DNA of 64,000 bases from Dehalobacter restrictus DSM 9455 (GCF_000512895.1 NZ_CP007033.1:60659-124658), one strand, 5' to 3'; positions 41,322 to 50,114 are shown, counted from the stretch's first letter. Numbers and translations: made by a program. Notes: a model not told the origin generated them from the letters alone.

Positions 41322-41430
41322 TGCAATGATTAAATTTAGCCGTCTGCTAAAAATAGGTTCCAATCCCAAGAAAATATAGGATATTCTTCCACATTGCGCG
41401 TGTTTACGTCAAAAATGTATAGCAGCTCAG

Positions 41431-41480
41431 TAGACCTGGCGTTTTTCAGCGATTATACTAGTATTAATTCGCTATTATCG
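41431..41480 (+). promoter_or_regulatory. promoter with overlapping inverted repeat for the 122-residue XRE gene
   Basis: TAGACC (41431-41436) and TATACT (41454-41459), 17 bases apart, form a sigma-A-like promoter. An imperfect palindrome AGCGATTAT...ATTAATTCGCT (41448-41473) covers the -10 box, and a half-site ATTATCG follows at 41474-41480. This suggests repression by an XRE protein. Confidence 0.5.
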
Positions 41481-41500
41481 AAAATTTGGAGGAAATTGCG

Positions 41501-41869
41501 TTGACTGTCGGGGATAGGATTAAAGAACAAAGAAAAGAAAAAAAGTTTACACTTCGTAAGCTTTCTGAAAGAAGCGGTATCTCCATCTCTTATTTGAGTG
41601 ATATTGAACAAAACAGAAGAAGGCCTTCTTTAGACCGGCTGACAGATATTGCCCTGGGTCTAGGAGTATCGGTATCCTACCTTTTAGGTGAACAAACGAT
41701 GGATGCGGGCTCAGAACCTGAGTATTATTCCCTGGCGGATAAAAGCGTTCATTTCAGGGAAGTTTTAGAGAAATTGGACGACTTTGATTTCTGGGAAGAA
41801 AAAGATCAGGAAGAACTGCTGACGTATCTGCAAATAAAAAAGAAGATCAGGGATTCCGACCTCTCCTGA
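41501..41869 (+). CDS. XRE-family HTH regulator with C-terminal extension
   Basis: 122 residues. The N-terminal HTH (residues 4-65) has RIKEQRKEKKFTLRKLSERS, ISISYLSDIEQNRRRPSL and LTDIALGLGVSVSYLLGE. The C-terminal 50 residues are acidic and helical (FREVLEKLDDFDFWEEKDQE) and probably form a dimer or sensor part. The TTG at 41501 is chosen since GGAGG lies seven to eight bases upstream; the longer reading starts inside the ribosome site. It is monocistronic, with a terminator at 41948. SinR-like architecture is similar, but no direct equivalence is claimed. Confidence 0.85.
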   Translation: MTVGDRIKEQRKEKKFTLRKLSERSGISISYLSDIEQNRRRPSLDRLTDIALGLGVSVSYLLGEQTMDAGSEPEYYSLADKSVHFREVLEKLDDFDFWEEKDQEELLTYLQIKKKIRDSDLS

Positions 41870-41947
41870 GCTGCAGACCGGCCTTTAAACGGATACGAGG
41901 CGTTCTAAAGACACCTTTAATCAAAAAATAACCGCATATATAATGGT

Positions 41948-41977
41948 AAAAGAGGGAATTAATGGTCCTCTTTTTTT
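41948..41977 (+). terminator. terminator of XRE gene
   Basis: AAAAGAGG (41948-41955) pairs with CCTCTTTT (41967-41974), followed by T7 in total. Confidence 0.75.
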
Positions 41978-42010
41978 GCGTTTTTTGATTTGATGTGGTA
42001 AAATCGGTTA

Positions 42011-42153
42011 AAGTAAAAAAATGTAGAATTTTGTCACCTTGAGATACAGGACAAAGATTATGGGAGGATCTCAAGCATAGAAAGATTTTATTCTGACAAA
42101 ATAACAAAAGATGATGGCGAAAAGCTGTCAAAAGTCCTTAAGGAGGAAAGACC
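42011..42153 (+). promoter_or_regulatory. structured 5' leader of the lysozyme-like gene
   Basis: Two nested helices can form upstream of the gene: an outer one ATTTTGTCA (42028-42036) with TGACAAAAT (42094-42102), and an inner one CTTGAGAT (42038-42045) with ATCTCAAG (42068-42075), enclosing a purine-rich loop. The transcript start near 42011 is a guess based on TAAAAT at 41999. It does not match a riboswitch class I know. The leader ends in a strong AAGGAGG. Confidence 0.4.
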
Positions 42154-42795
42154 GTGTTTCAACAGAAAAGGATTGGCCGTTTTCTGGCTATGTTCCTGGT
42201 AGCATTTACGATTGCTGCACAGGTGATGTTTGTCGGGACAGCCGCCTTTGCCGAAGACAGGGAAAAAGTAAGCCAAGAAGAATGTAACGTCGTTAGTGCA
42301 AAAGAAGATCAAACATACAGACAAGAGAATTTAGCACGAATTGCCAGAGACTATCAGGTCGACCCCGAATATCTAGCGTATATTGCGAGCGTTGAAGAGA
42401 CCTTTCAGCTGGAACCTTATGAACTGTTTGCCTTAATTGCCCAAGAATCAAAATATGTGCCTGCCACCAATATGGATGGCGGATCCTTATCCTACAATAC
42501 GACCCAAATGAAATTGGCTACAGCTAAAACGGCCTACATGGCCATCACCGAATATTATCATAAAGAGATCCCTTATCCGAACGGGGAACTCCTGTCGGCA
42601 GACAAATATTATGCGACCTACTTAGCCGGTGGATATCTGAAGTATTTAGAGGATGTCTATATGAATAAATATGAATCGTACACGGCATATCGATTGGGGA
42701 TCAACGGCAGGTTAACCTTTTACGAGAATAATGGGCATTACAAATCGGCTTATGCAGTTCAAGTCGAATCTTTAAGCCGTTCCTTTGCCCAATAA
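42154..42795 (+). CDS. secreted lysozyme-like (SLT-type) domain protein
   Basis: 213 residues: a signal peptide (1-33, ending AAFAE), a helical spacer, then a lytic transglycosylase-like fold with the probable catalytic E98 in LFALIAQESKYVPATN. The usual GLMQ segment is replaced by SYNTTQM, followed by TAKTAYMAITEYY. The C-terminal part keeps the family's Y..YLAGGYLKYLEDVY helix. The start GTG follows AAGGAGG. The preceding leader could fold into nested helices. A role in peptidoglycan cleavage during growth or sporulation is likely but unproven. Confidence 0.75.
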   Translation: MFQQKRIGRFLAMFLVAFTIAAQVMFVGTAAFAEDREKVSQEECNVVSAKEDQTYRQENLARIARDYQVDPEYLAYIASVEETFQLEPYELFALIAQESKYVPATNMDGGSLSYNTTQMKLATAKTAYMAITEYYHKEIPYPNGELLSADKYYATYLAGGYLKYLEDVYMNKYESYTAYRLGINGRLTFYENNGHYKSAYAVQVESLSRSFAQ

Positions 42796-42941
42796 TTGTT
42801 ACAATTAAAAATTCAAGTATACTTTTTCCTGGCAAAATTGAAAAGGGATTTTCACCGTGAACGCGGTGAAAATCCTTTTTTAATGGTTTAGTGGCTTATA
42901 TAGAAGAATTTCTATCTGGTATATTTCGTTACAGCCATTTA

Positions 42942-44195
42942 TTAATTCACCATATTCCAGGCGGAATCCGAAGTCATTCCTTCAATGTCTGGATAGGCGC
43001 TTTCGCCATGTTGGCTGATATCAAGGCCTGTTTCCTGTTCTTCAGTCGTTGCTGCAAGAGGAGTAATGAGACTGATGACTTTAAGGATCAAGAAGGTCAT
43101 GACGCCGCAGTAAGCATAAGTTGCGAGGATGGCCAAAAGTTGTATCCCAACCTGGGAAAATGACCCGGAATAGAAAAGTCCATCCGCACCATTGGGGTTT
43201 AGAGCCGTGGTGCAAAAAATGCCGACAGCCAGGGTTCCCCAGGTCCCGCCAATACCATGAATACCAAAAGCATCATCGTAACCCAGTTTAACTTTCAGCC
43301 AAGCGACTGCAAAGTAGCACAAACCTGAAGAAACCAGTCCGATCAAGACCGCAGCAAGCGGAGTCACGTAAGCGCAGGCAGGTGTGATGGCGCCGAGCCC
43401 TGCAACCATGCCTGAGACAGCACCGAGTACGGTTGGTTTGCCATGAAGCAGTTTTTCAATAATTATCCATCCCAGTAGTCCGGCACAGGCAGACAGGTGC
43501 GTAGTAGTCGAGGCAAGCACAGCAATACCGTCTGCAGCCAGTTCACTACCGCCATTAAACCCGAACCAGCCAAACCACAGGAGACCTCCGCCAAGAATCA
43601 CATATGGAATGTTATGTGGGATAGCCTGTTCTGAGTCTTTATGGTAGCGTTTGCCAATATACAAAGCGGCAATCAAGGCTGAAAAGCCCGAACTAATATG
43701 GACAACAATCCCTCCGGCAAAATCCAAGACGCCCAGATCAGCCAGCCAGCCTCCGCCCCATACCCAATGGGTAAGAGGCACATAAATCAAAAGGCTCCAC
43801 AGGGAGATTAAAAGGATATAGGCTGGAAAGCGCAGTCTCTCCGCTGTTGCTCCGGTCATAATAGCTGGAGTAATGATTGCAAACATCATTTGATAGAGCA
43901 TAAACAACATATGAGGAATTGTTGCACTTTCTGTTTTGGGATTCAGACCAACACCTCTTAAGCCTGCATAGTCCAATCCGCCAATCAAATGCCCGATATC
44001 CGGCCCAAAAGCCAGGGTATAACCGATAACAATCCAGAGAATCGAGATAATTCCGATTGCAGCGATGCTTTGCATCATGATCGACAGGACATGGCGTCTT
44101 TTGACGAGCCCTCCATAAAAAAAAGCGAGTCCGGGTATCATTAAAAAAACTAGGGCGGTGCTGAAAAGCATAAAGGCAATATCGCCATAATTCAT
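42942..44195 (-). CDS. amt: ammonium transporter Amt
   Basis: 417 residues with 11 membrane segments. The family pattern is clear: IPGLAFFYGGLVKRRHVLSI, TGATAERLRFPAYIL, GGGLLWFGWFGFNGGSELA and DDAFGIHGIGGTWG. The twin histidines of the conduction path are at about H166 and H313. It conducts ammonia/ammonium into the cell. There is no adjacent PII (glnK) gene in the window, unlike the common amtB-glnK pair, so regulation would need a PII protein encoded elsewhere. GGAGAG precedes the ATG. Confidence 0.95.
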   Translation of the reverse strand: MNYGDIAFMLFSTALVFLMIPGLAFFYGGLVKRRHVLSIMMQSIAAIGIISILWIVIGYTLAFGPDIGHLIGGLDYAGLRGVGLNPKTESATIPHMLFMLYQMMFAIITPAIMTGATAERLRFPAYILLISLWSLLIYVPLTHWVWGGGWLADLGVLDFAGGIVVHISSGFSALIAALYIGKRYHKDSEQAIPHNIPYVILGGGLLWFGWFGFNGGSELAADGIAVLASTTTHLSACAGLLGWIIIEKLLHGKPTVLGAVSGMVAGLGAITPACAYVTPLAAVLIGLVSSGLCYFAVAWLKVKLGYDDAFGIHGIGGTWGTLAVGIFCTTALNPNGADGLFYSGSFSQVGIQLLAILATYAYCGVMTFLILKVISLITPLAATTEEQETGLDISQHGESAYPDIEGMTSDSAWNMVN

Positions 44196-44503
44196 TACAA
44201 TCTCTCCTTTTTATCCTTGCCATCCTTGCCAGCAGATTTTTGACATTCATGGCATCGCGACATTGGTCCAGTCGAATTACTTTATCGTCCGTGACGTATT
44301 CAACACCGTGAAGGCTATTTAGACGCCTCCACGCTTCCTGTTCCGCCGTCCATAGACATCAAAAAAAGAAGCCCCCAAAAAACCGGCCTGCAGGCTGGCT
44401 TTTTTTGTGGCTCCTTTGCCTAAGAAAAATATAATGAACACTCAGCAGGCTGTAAAGAGATAATAATGATAAATAATGTATACAGACAAATATACTGTAT
44501 ACA
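44196..44503. other. 308-base gap between amt and capA genes
   Basis: No complete gene is seen. A terminator-like hairpin CCGGCC-TGCA-GGCTGG (44383-44398) has T/A runs on both sides and can end the leftward capA transcript. The part between it and amt (about 44200-44355) reads on the minus strand as a coding-like stretch (WTAEQEAWRRLNSLHGVEYV, then TDDKVIRLDQCRDAMN) without a start codon, possibly a gene remnant or amt leader. An AT-rich perfect inverted repeat lies at 44471-44509. Confidence 0.5.
44383..44406. terminator. GC-rich terminator downstream of capA
   Basis: Six-pair stem CCGGCC-TGCA-GGCTGG (one G-U pair) with T7 on the plus side and, on the minus strand, TTTTTT after the stem. 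The minus-strand direction serves capA. Confidence 0.65.
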
Positions 44504-44509
44504 TTATTT
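44471..44509. repeat. 15-base perfect inverted repeat at the capA 3' end
   Basis: AAATAATGTATACAG (44471-44485) and CTGTATACATTATTT (44495-44509) flank a nine-base spacer. It includes the capA stop codon. It is AT-rich with no GC core, so it is more like a protein-binding site or RNA stability element than a standard terminator. Confidence 0.55.
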
Positions 44510-45751
44510 GTTGGCGAAACGAATCTTATTTTCAGAAGGGATAGTTTGCTTAATTTGAGATACATAGGCCAGCATCTCTGCATAATCTGCACTGTCCAGC
44601 AGCGGATCCTGCCCTGACTGATAATTGGCCAGGGCCTTTGTCACATTTAAGACGCGATATGTCTTCGGACCGGCTCTTGGAGTTTCATCAATCCAGGTCG
44701 GATAGTATGCAACATGTGTGATAACTGGTTTTTCAGCAGAACGGATATCCAGAAAAATATCAACCATGATGCCCATATTCGCCGTATCTGTTTTTTGATC
44801 GGAAATAAAATTTCCCTGGGCATAGATCACCAATCCTTCTTTTTCTTTACCAGTGGACTTGCTTTTTACTTGGAGAAAGGTGATCGGCTGGACAGCATGG
44901 ACATGATTGCCGGCGATGATATCAACCTCCGTATTTTCAAAGATCCAGGTGGCCAGATTAATCTGTTCAGCGGAGGGTTTTACGGCATACTCCGTTCCCC
45001 AGTGCAAAGAGGCAATAACTAAGTCTGCTCCCAGAGCGCGCGCCTTCTCAGCATCCCTAAGGATTTTTTCCCGATCCAGATAATTCACAGCAAAAGCTTT
45101 ATCTTCAGGAAGGGTAACCCCATTGGTGCCATAGGTATAGCTTAAGAAAGCGATACGCAGGCCGGAAATTTCCTGGATCAGAATTTTCTGACTGTCTTCG
45201 GCGGTCTGATAGGTTCCCGTATGTTTCAGACCAGATTGATCCAGAAAATCGATCATCCGGCTTAGGCCCGAAAAATTCCGGTCTAAAGAGTGATTATTAG
45301 CGGTAGAGACAACATCTACACCAAGTGTTTTCCGGACAGCGTCAGCCACTTGTTCCGGGGTATTAAAAGAAGGATAACCGCTATAAGTCATTTCCTTCCC
45401 GGCCAGGGTCGTTTCAAGATTGGCAAGAGTCAGGTCGGCGAGCCTTGTATCCTCCCCGATTTCTTCAAAAGAAGGTCTAAAATCATAGCCTCCGCTTATC
45501 TTGGCTGCCTCGTATTGCGTTGGATGGCACATGATATCCCCAAGCAGCGTAAGTTTAATTTGCGTAGATTCAGCAGCCTCAGGTTCAGAAGCAGCGGTCT
45601 CTGACGAATTACTTTCAGAAACGGCATCATTGGCGGCAGGCATCAGTTCTGTGGATTCGGAAGCCAGCGGTGTCTTGGCTTTTTCCCAAACGGTAACACT
45701 AAGAAGTAAGATCACCGCTGCAAATATAGGAAGCCAACGTTTTCTTAACAT
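44504..45751 (-). CDS. CapA family (PGA_cap) metallophosphatase-like protein
   Basis: 415 residues, membrane anchored by an N-terminal segment (about 6-22), followed by a Ser/Glu/Ala-rich linker and the extracellular CapA domain. Motifs of the metallophosphatase-like fold are present: LLGDIMCHPTQ, NLETTLAG, VVSTANNHSLDR, ASLHWGTEY and AGNHVHAVQPI. CapA proteins take part in poly-gamma-glutamate or other polymer handling. The ATG at 45751 is chosen since AGGTGA is five bases upstream. It is divergent from the VTC gene. No capB/C genes are nearby, so classical capsule synthesis is not implied. Confidence 0.88.
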   Translation of the reverse strand: MLRKRWLPIFAAVILLLSVTVWEKAKTPLASESTELMPAANDAVSESNSSETAASEPEAAESTQIKLTLLGDIMCHPTQYEAAKISGGYDFRPSFEEIGEDTRLADLTLANLETTLAGKEMTYSGYPSFNTPEQVADAVRKTLGVDVVSTANNHSLDRNFSGLSRMIDFLDQSGLKHTGTYQTAEDSQKILIQEISGLRIAFLSYTYGTNGVTLPEDKAFAVNYLDREKILRDAEKARALGADLVIASLHWGTEYAVKPSAEQINLATWIFENTEVDIIAGNHVHAVQPITFLQVKSKSTGKEKEGLVIYAQGNFISDQKTDTANMGIMVDIFLDIRSAEKPVITHVAYYPTWIDETPRAGPKTYRVLNVTKALANYQSGQDPLLDSADYAEMLAYVSQIKQTIPSENKIRFANK

Positions 45752-45867
45752 AGCCATCACCTAAATTCTTCACAAATTTGTTAACCAGCGTTCACATTAA
45801 TGACACATAGAGTGGATAAAATAGCATCATCAAAAGATCGTTGGAATATGCGACAGGGGGTGAGCAT

Positions 45868-46548
45868 GTGAGCAAATATCGCCAGGAAATTAAAATGAGC
45901 ATCAATAACTTCGACAGAGCAGTACTGGTCAACCGTTTAAATAGGGTGCTTCCCAAGGACAAACATACCGGGCCGGAAGGCTTTAATACCGTCAGAAGTC
46001 TTTACTTTGATGATATTAATGATACGGCATTATTGGAGAAGTTGATAGGGGCTAAATATCGGGAAAAATTTAGAATCAGAACATATGATCATTCTACAGC
46101 AATCATCCGGCTTGAGAAAAAAGTCAAGAACGATGGGTCAGGCTTTAAAGAGAGTGCGATTTTGACCGAAGAGGAATGTCAAGACTTAATCAACGGCAAC
46201 TATCAATTTTTGAAAAATTGTCCGGAAGCTGTATGCCGGCATCTTTATACGAAAATGAGAACTGGCCTGTTTAAGCCAAAGACAATTGTAGAGTATCAAC
46301 GGCAGGCCTACATATGGGAACCGGGTAGGGTAAGAATCACGATCGACGGTGATGTAAAAACCGGACTCGCTGCAACCAGCTTTTTGGATTTTACCACCCC
46401 ACTGGCCTATGCTTTAGCGAGTGATACAGCGATTCTGGAAATTAAATATGACTGTTACCTGCCAAGTCATATTGCCAACCTGATTCAATTAGACAGCAGA
46501 CAGAAGGCAGCAATCTCAAAATATGTTTTATGCCGGAAATACGGATAA
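45868..46548 (+). CDS. VTC-domain polyphosphate polymerase-like protein
   Basis: 226 residues, one VTC tunnel-fold domain. The basic and acidic residues expected in the tunnel are present: KYRQEIKM, RSLYFDD, KFRIRTYD, IRLEKKVK, VEYQRQAYI, VRITIDGD and AILEIKYD. VTC-domain proteins of eukaryotes make polyphosphate from ATP; the bacterial ones are assumed similar. The GTG at 45868 has GGGGGTGAG just upstream. It is followed by the DUF4956 membrane protein and the CotH-like gene, a recurrent three-gene group. The substrate in bacteria is not firmly known. Confidence 0.85.
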   Translation: MSKYRQEIKMSINNFDRAVLVNRLNRVLPKDKHTGPEGFNTVRSLYFDDINDTALLEKLIGAKYREKFRIRTYDHSTAIIRLEKKVKNDGSGFKESAILTEEECQDLINGNYQFLKNCPEAVCRHLYTKMRTGLFKPKTIVEYQRQAYIWEPGRVRITIDGDVKTGLAATSFLDFTTPLAYALASDTAILEIKYDCYLPSHIANLIQLDSRQKAAISKYVLCRKYG

Positions 46549-46646
46549 AAACGCAAAAGATAAATAAATACAAAGAATGCGGATTAAATGCGCAAAATTG
46601 AACCTCAACATCAAAATAATTTAGAATCTTAATGGAGGATAGTATT

Positions 46647-47372
46647 ATGGATGCAACAACGACTGCCGTTACAACGGCGGCTACAGATCAAACATTTACC
46701 TTTGCAGATATTTTTAAAAACAATTTTCTTGAAAACGCAGTCACAAATTTTTCTATTGTTGATGTGGCGATTACGTTACTGATTTCTTTTCTACTCGGAC
46801 TGTTTATCTATGCGGTGTATAAGAAGACGTTCAATGGGGTCATGTATTCCAGGAACTTTAACGTTTCTCTTGTAGGGATGGCAATGATTACCACACTCAT
46901 CATCATGGGTGTCACGTCTAACATCGTTCTTTCTCTCGGCATGGTTGGAGCTTTAAGTATCGTACGTTTCAGATCAGCAATCAAAGATCCAATGGACATT
47001 GTCTTTATCTTCTGGGCCATCGCAGCGGGAATCGTCAGCGGGGCAGGGCAGTATCTGCTGGCCATTAGCGGGTCGATTGTCGTCGGAATCATGCTGATTA
47101 TTTTTACAAGTAAGACAACCAATGAAATTCCTTATATGGTGGTTGCAAACTGCAATAACGGCGAGGCAGAAAGAATGCTGCTGATAAAGCTGGCGGAGCA
47201 TGTCAAAAGAATGAAAATTAAATCAAAAGCAGTTCGCGGTGGACAGGGAATCGAGCTTACCGTTGAAGTGCGATTAAGAGTTGATAACACAGATTTTGTC
47301 AATACCTTGGCAGCTATAGAAGGAGTAAACGATGTTGTCCTGGTAAGTTATAACGGAGAGCTTGCAGTGTAA
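46647..47372 (+). CDS. DUF4956 membrane protein
   Basis: 241 residues. A soluble N-terminus (1-35) precedes four hydrophobic segments (about 38-60, 78-98, 103-125 and 130-160). The region between carries VRFRSAIKDPMDIVFIFWAI, typical of DUF4956. A C-terminal soluble ACT-like domain of about 80 residues ends it. The ATG at 46647 has GGAGG ten bases upstream. DUF4956 proteins usually accompany VTC and CotH genes; a membrane partner for polymer synthesis or export is a reasonable guess, no more. Confidence 0.82.
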   Translation: MDATTTAVTTAATDQTFTFADIFKNNFLENAVTNFSIVDVAITLLISFLLGLFIYAVYKKTFNGVMYSRNFNVSLVGMAMITTLIIMGVTSNIVLSLGMVGALSIVRFRSAIKDPMDIVFIFWAIAAGIVSGAGQYLLAISGSIVVGIMLIIFTSKTTNEIPYMVVANCNNGEAERMLLIKLAEHVKRMKIKSKAVRGGQGIELTVEVRLRVDNTDFVNTLAAIEGVNDVVLVSYNGELAV

Positions 47373-47423
47373 TCATCCTTTAAGCAGCATTGCATCCGAC
47401 GCCTGAAAAAGAGGGGTTAAAAC

Positions 47424-49160
47424 ATGGACAAAAAAATTACAGGGATTGTTGCGGCCCTGCTTGCAGTATGCACCTTAACGACCGCCTATTCAGTACTGTC
47501 TTCCAAGCAGGGAGACAGTGCCGTCCATTTGAACACTGGAAGAACAGGAACAGGCAGCTCCTCCACAGGGTCAGTTTATTCTGCTTATATGGAACGTTTC
47601 TTCGATCCTGACAAAGTCATCGAAATTCGCATTTCAATCCCTGAGGCGGATTATCAGGACATGCTGCAAAATCCCGCAGAGGAAGAATATAAAGAGGCTC
47701 AGGTTGTGATTGATGGCTTGAAGACAAAAAGTGTCGGAATCCGCACCAAAGGCAATTCCAGCCTTAATTCAGTCCTGAAAAGCAATTCCGACCGCTACAG
47801 CTTTAAAATTGATTTTGATCATTATATTGAAGGGCAAAGCCTTTCGGGTCTGACCAAACTGAATTTGAACAATGGCTGGGGTGATGCGTCCTGTATGCGG
47901 GAATACCTATCCTACTCGCTGCTGAAAGAGATGAACGTTCCTGTTCCTGCTTATTGCTACGCGAACCTTTATATCAATAATCATCCAGCAGGTTTGTATC
48001 TGGCAGTTGAGGGCGTTGAAGAAGCATATGCGGAAAGGTACTTTGGCCAGGACCATGGGACACTCTATAAACCGTATGGCGATCGGGGTAAAGGAAACGA
48101 TTTGGTTTACAGTGATGACAATATTGAATCCTACAGCGGCCTGCAAGCTGTGACCGCCTTGAAAGAAGGCAGCAATGAGGCTTTAGTTAAGATGATCAAA
48201 GCACTAGATGAGGGCGGGGATTTAGAAACGTACCTGAATATTGACGAGATCCTACGATATTTTGCAGTTAATACCGTACTTGTCAATATGGACAGCTATC
48301 AGGGACAGTTTACCCACAATTATTATTTATATGAGGAGAACGGAGTATTCAGTTTCCTCCCCTGGGATTATAATTTGTCCTTTGGTGGATTTGGCGGAGG
48401 TACTGCGCTGTCTATTGATCAGCCGGTTTCCGGAACGTCATTAGACCAGCGCCCACTGCTGGGCAAACTACTCGAAGTACAGGCGTATAAGGACGTCTAT
48501 CACCAATACATGAAAGCTTTTATCCAAGGGCCTTTTGCTTTGGAGAAAATAACGGCTAAAATCGAGAAAACCGCTGATCTGATTAGACCTTATGTCGCAA
48601 GTGACCCAACCAAGTTCTATACGCTGGAACAATTTGAACAAGCAATCGGCGAAGGCTCTTCTCAGGAACCTATAACAGACAGTAAGACCACATCCCGAGG
48701 CGGCTTTGGGGCTGGAAAGAATATGCCGGGAAGCGGAGATTTGATAGGATTGGTTGCATTTATCCGGGACCGGATTGATAATGTCTCCAAACAGCTAAGC
48801 GGGGAACTACCTTCATCGGGAACAACAGAGGATGCGGCCGGTGAAAATGCAGGTGGGCTACAGCCGCCGCTGACAAGACAGGGACAACAGGCGCAATGGG
48901 GACAACGGGCAGAGCAAGGGCTGCAGGGAATACATCCCGATATAAGACAGGATCAAGGCATGCAGCCACCGGGAAATATGCCAGAAGGAATGGATTATAA
49001 GCAAAAGATACCGGGCATAAATTGGCAGGAAGCGCCCGGTCAGAATTCTAATAATAGATGGATAAACCGTCGAGAAGATTATCTTATTGGCGGTGCGGCA
49101 TTCGTGCTTATAATTTTAAGTCTGGCTATCCTGAAAAAAAGGAACAAGCATTCGATTTAA
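47424..49160 (+). CDS. CotH-like kinase family surface protein
   Basis: 578 residues. A signal or anchor segment (5-25) leads to the CotH domain (about 50-400): IRTKGNSSLNS, KIDFDHYIEGQSLSGLTKLNLNN (split here), LYINNHPAGLYLAVEGVEEA, and LPWDYNLSFGG with the acidic residues expected of the kinase-like fold. A Gln/Gly/Pro-rich linker (about 470-545) and a C-terminal membrane segment (551-571) with a basic tail suggest both ends lie at the membrane. B. subtilis CotH phosphorylates spore coat proteins. Here the link to the VTC and DUF4956 genes suggests a cell-envelope role. GAGGGG precedes the ATG. Confidence 0.87.
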   Translation: MDKKITGIVAALLAVCTLTTAYSVLSSKQGDSAVHLNTGRTGTGSSSTGSVYSAYMERFFDPDKVIEIRISIPEADYQDMLQNPAEEEYKEAQVVIDGLKTKSVGIRTKGNSSLNSVLKSNSDRYSFKIDFDHYIEGQSLSGLTKLNLNNGWGDASCMREYLSYSLLKEMNVPVPAYCYANLYINNHPAGLYLAVEGVEEAYAERYFGQDHGTLYKPYGDRGKGNDLVYSDDNIESYSGLQAVTALKEGSNEALVKMIKALDEGGDLETYLNIDEILRYFAVNTVLVNMDSYQGQFTHNYYLYEENGVFSFLPWDYNLSFGGFGGGTALSIDQPVSGTSLDQRPLLGKLLEVQAYKDVYHQYMKAFIQGPFALEKITAKIEKTADLIRPYVASDPTKFYTLEQFEQAIGEGSSQEPITDSKTTSRGGFGAGKNMPGSGDLIGLVAFIRDRIDNVSKQLSGELPSSGTTEDAAGENAGGLQPPLTRQGQQAQWGQRAEQGLQGIHPDIRQDQGMQPPGNMPEGMDYKQKIPGINWQEAPGQNSNNRWINRREDYLIGGAAFVLIILSLAILKKRNKHSI

Positions 49161-49162
49161 GT

Positions 49163-49212
49163 ATAAAGAGGGTTTGCTGTTTGAACATTGATTCAGAGCA
49201 AACCCTCTTTAT
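49163..49212 (+). terminator. terminator of the VTC-DUF4956-CotH operon
   Basis: A 16-pair stem with arms ATAAAGAGGGTTTGCT and AGCAAACCCTCTTTAT and an 18-base loop, immediately after the CotH stop. Confidence 0.85.
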
Positions 49213-49342
49213 TTAGTATCATGCCTATCCTAAATCTACATATCCCTACTGGTAAAATTTCAGTATACGGCGTTGTCTTGCAGCTCCTTGCCATACAGAG
49301 TTTTCCTCGGTGGTTTACATGAATTAGAGGGTTGACAAGGCA

Positions 49343-50011
49343 CTAGTGCTGGACATCATATTCTTTAAGCTGCGAGACTACTTTTTCGTTTTCCGGCATC
49401 ACATACTCAGATTTGATTAGACCGACGTCTTTCTTATAGTAATATAAGCTGTAATTTCCGCTTTCAGGATACGTGATTTTTACAGTCAGGCAATTTTCAA
49501 AAATCCCGGCTGGCACTTCTACCGTGGCGGCCGTGTCAATGATCTCATATGAATTTCCTTCACTGGTCCACGAATTGCCTGAGGTAAGCGGTGATTGCAG
49601 AAGGATAGCCTCAATATTTGATGGTTGATCCAAGATATTTTTATCTTCATAGAATTCAGACTGTCTAAAGGTATTAACAATACGGTCTGCTGCAACTTCA
49701 TATCTGTTAGCTGTAACAGTGCCGCCATTGTCAATTATGACCTGGTATTGATTACGCTGCTGGTACGTAACTTTTTCTGTATAAGAAGCATATTCGTTAC
49801 CGATTCCTTCATAGAACCAGTAATTGCCGACACTCAACGGAATGTACGCGGCAATATTTTCAGTCTGCTCGCTGGAGGGAGAAGGGGCCGGTTTCGGTTC
49901 CGGTTTGGCGAGAGAGCATCCGTTAAAAAACAAGAGAGCCAGAACGATAATGCTCCAGAGGGCATGCTTTTTCTTTAATACATGTGTAATAGGTTCGGGG
50001 ACAATTTTCAT
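49343..50011 (-). CDS. predicted lipoprotein of unknown function
   Basis: 222 residues. A hydrophobic leader with a lipobox FFNGC (cysteine near 32) marks a lipoprotein, followed by a Pro/Ser-rich linker and a beta-rich domain: IPLSVGNYWFYEG, GTVTANRYEVAADRIV, SGNSWTSEG and a C-terminal YYYKKDVGLIKSEYVMPE. The pattern resembles DUF-type beta-barrel lipoproteins that recur in Firmicutes. No enzymatic motif is seen. It is a single gene, divergent from the efflux operon. AAAGGAGG precedes the ATG. Confidence 0.75.
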   Translation of the reverse strand: MKIVPEPITHVLKKKHALWSIIVLALLFFNGCSLAKPEPKPAPSPSSEQTENIAAYIPLSVGNYWFYEGIGNEYASYTEKVTYQQRNQYQVIIDNGGTVTANRYEVAADRIVNTFRQSEFYEDKNILDQPSNIEAILLQSPLTSGNSWTSEGNSYEIIDTAATVEVPAGIFENCLTVKITYPESGNYSLYYYKKDVGLIKSEYVMPENEKVVSQLKEYDVQH

Positions 50012-50114
50012 TGAATTAGCCTCCTTTGCAGTCTAAAAAATGATACAACACTATTTTCAGTATGCCAAAAAAATAATAATATAGCCAACTTTTCATTCTG
50101 TTTGATTTTCTATC

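Noticed and set aside
43738..44250. A 170-codon minus-strand frame overlapping the start of amt
   Set aside because: Most of it lies within amt, whose frame has the conserved family motifs. Only the upstream part looks coding-like and is noted as a possible remnant.
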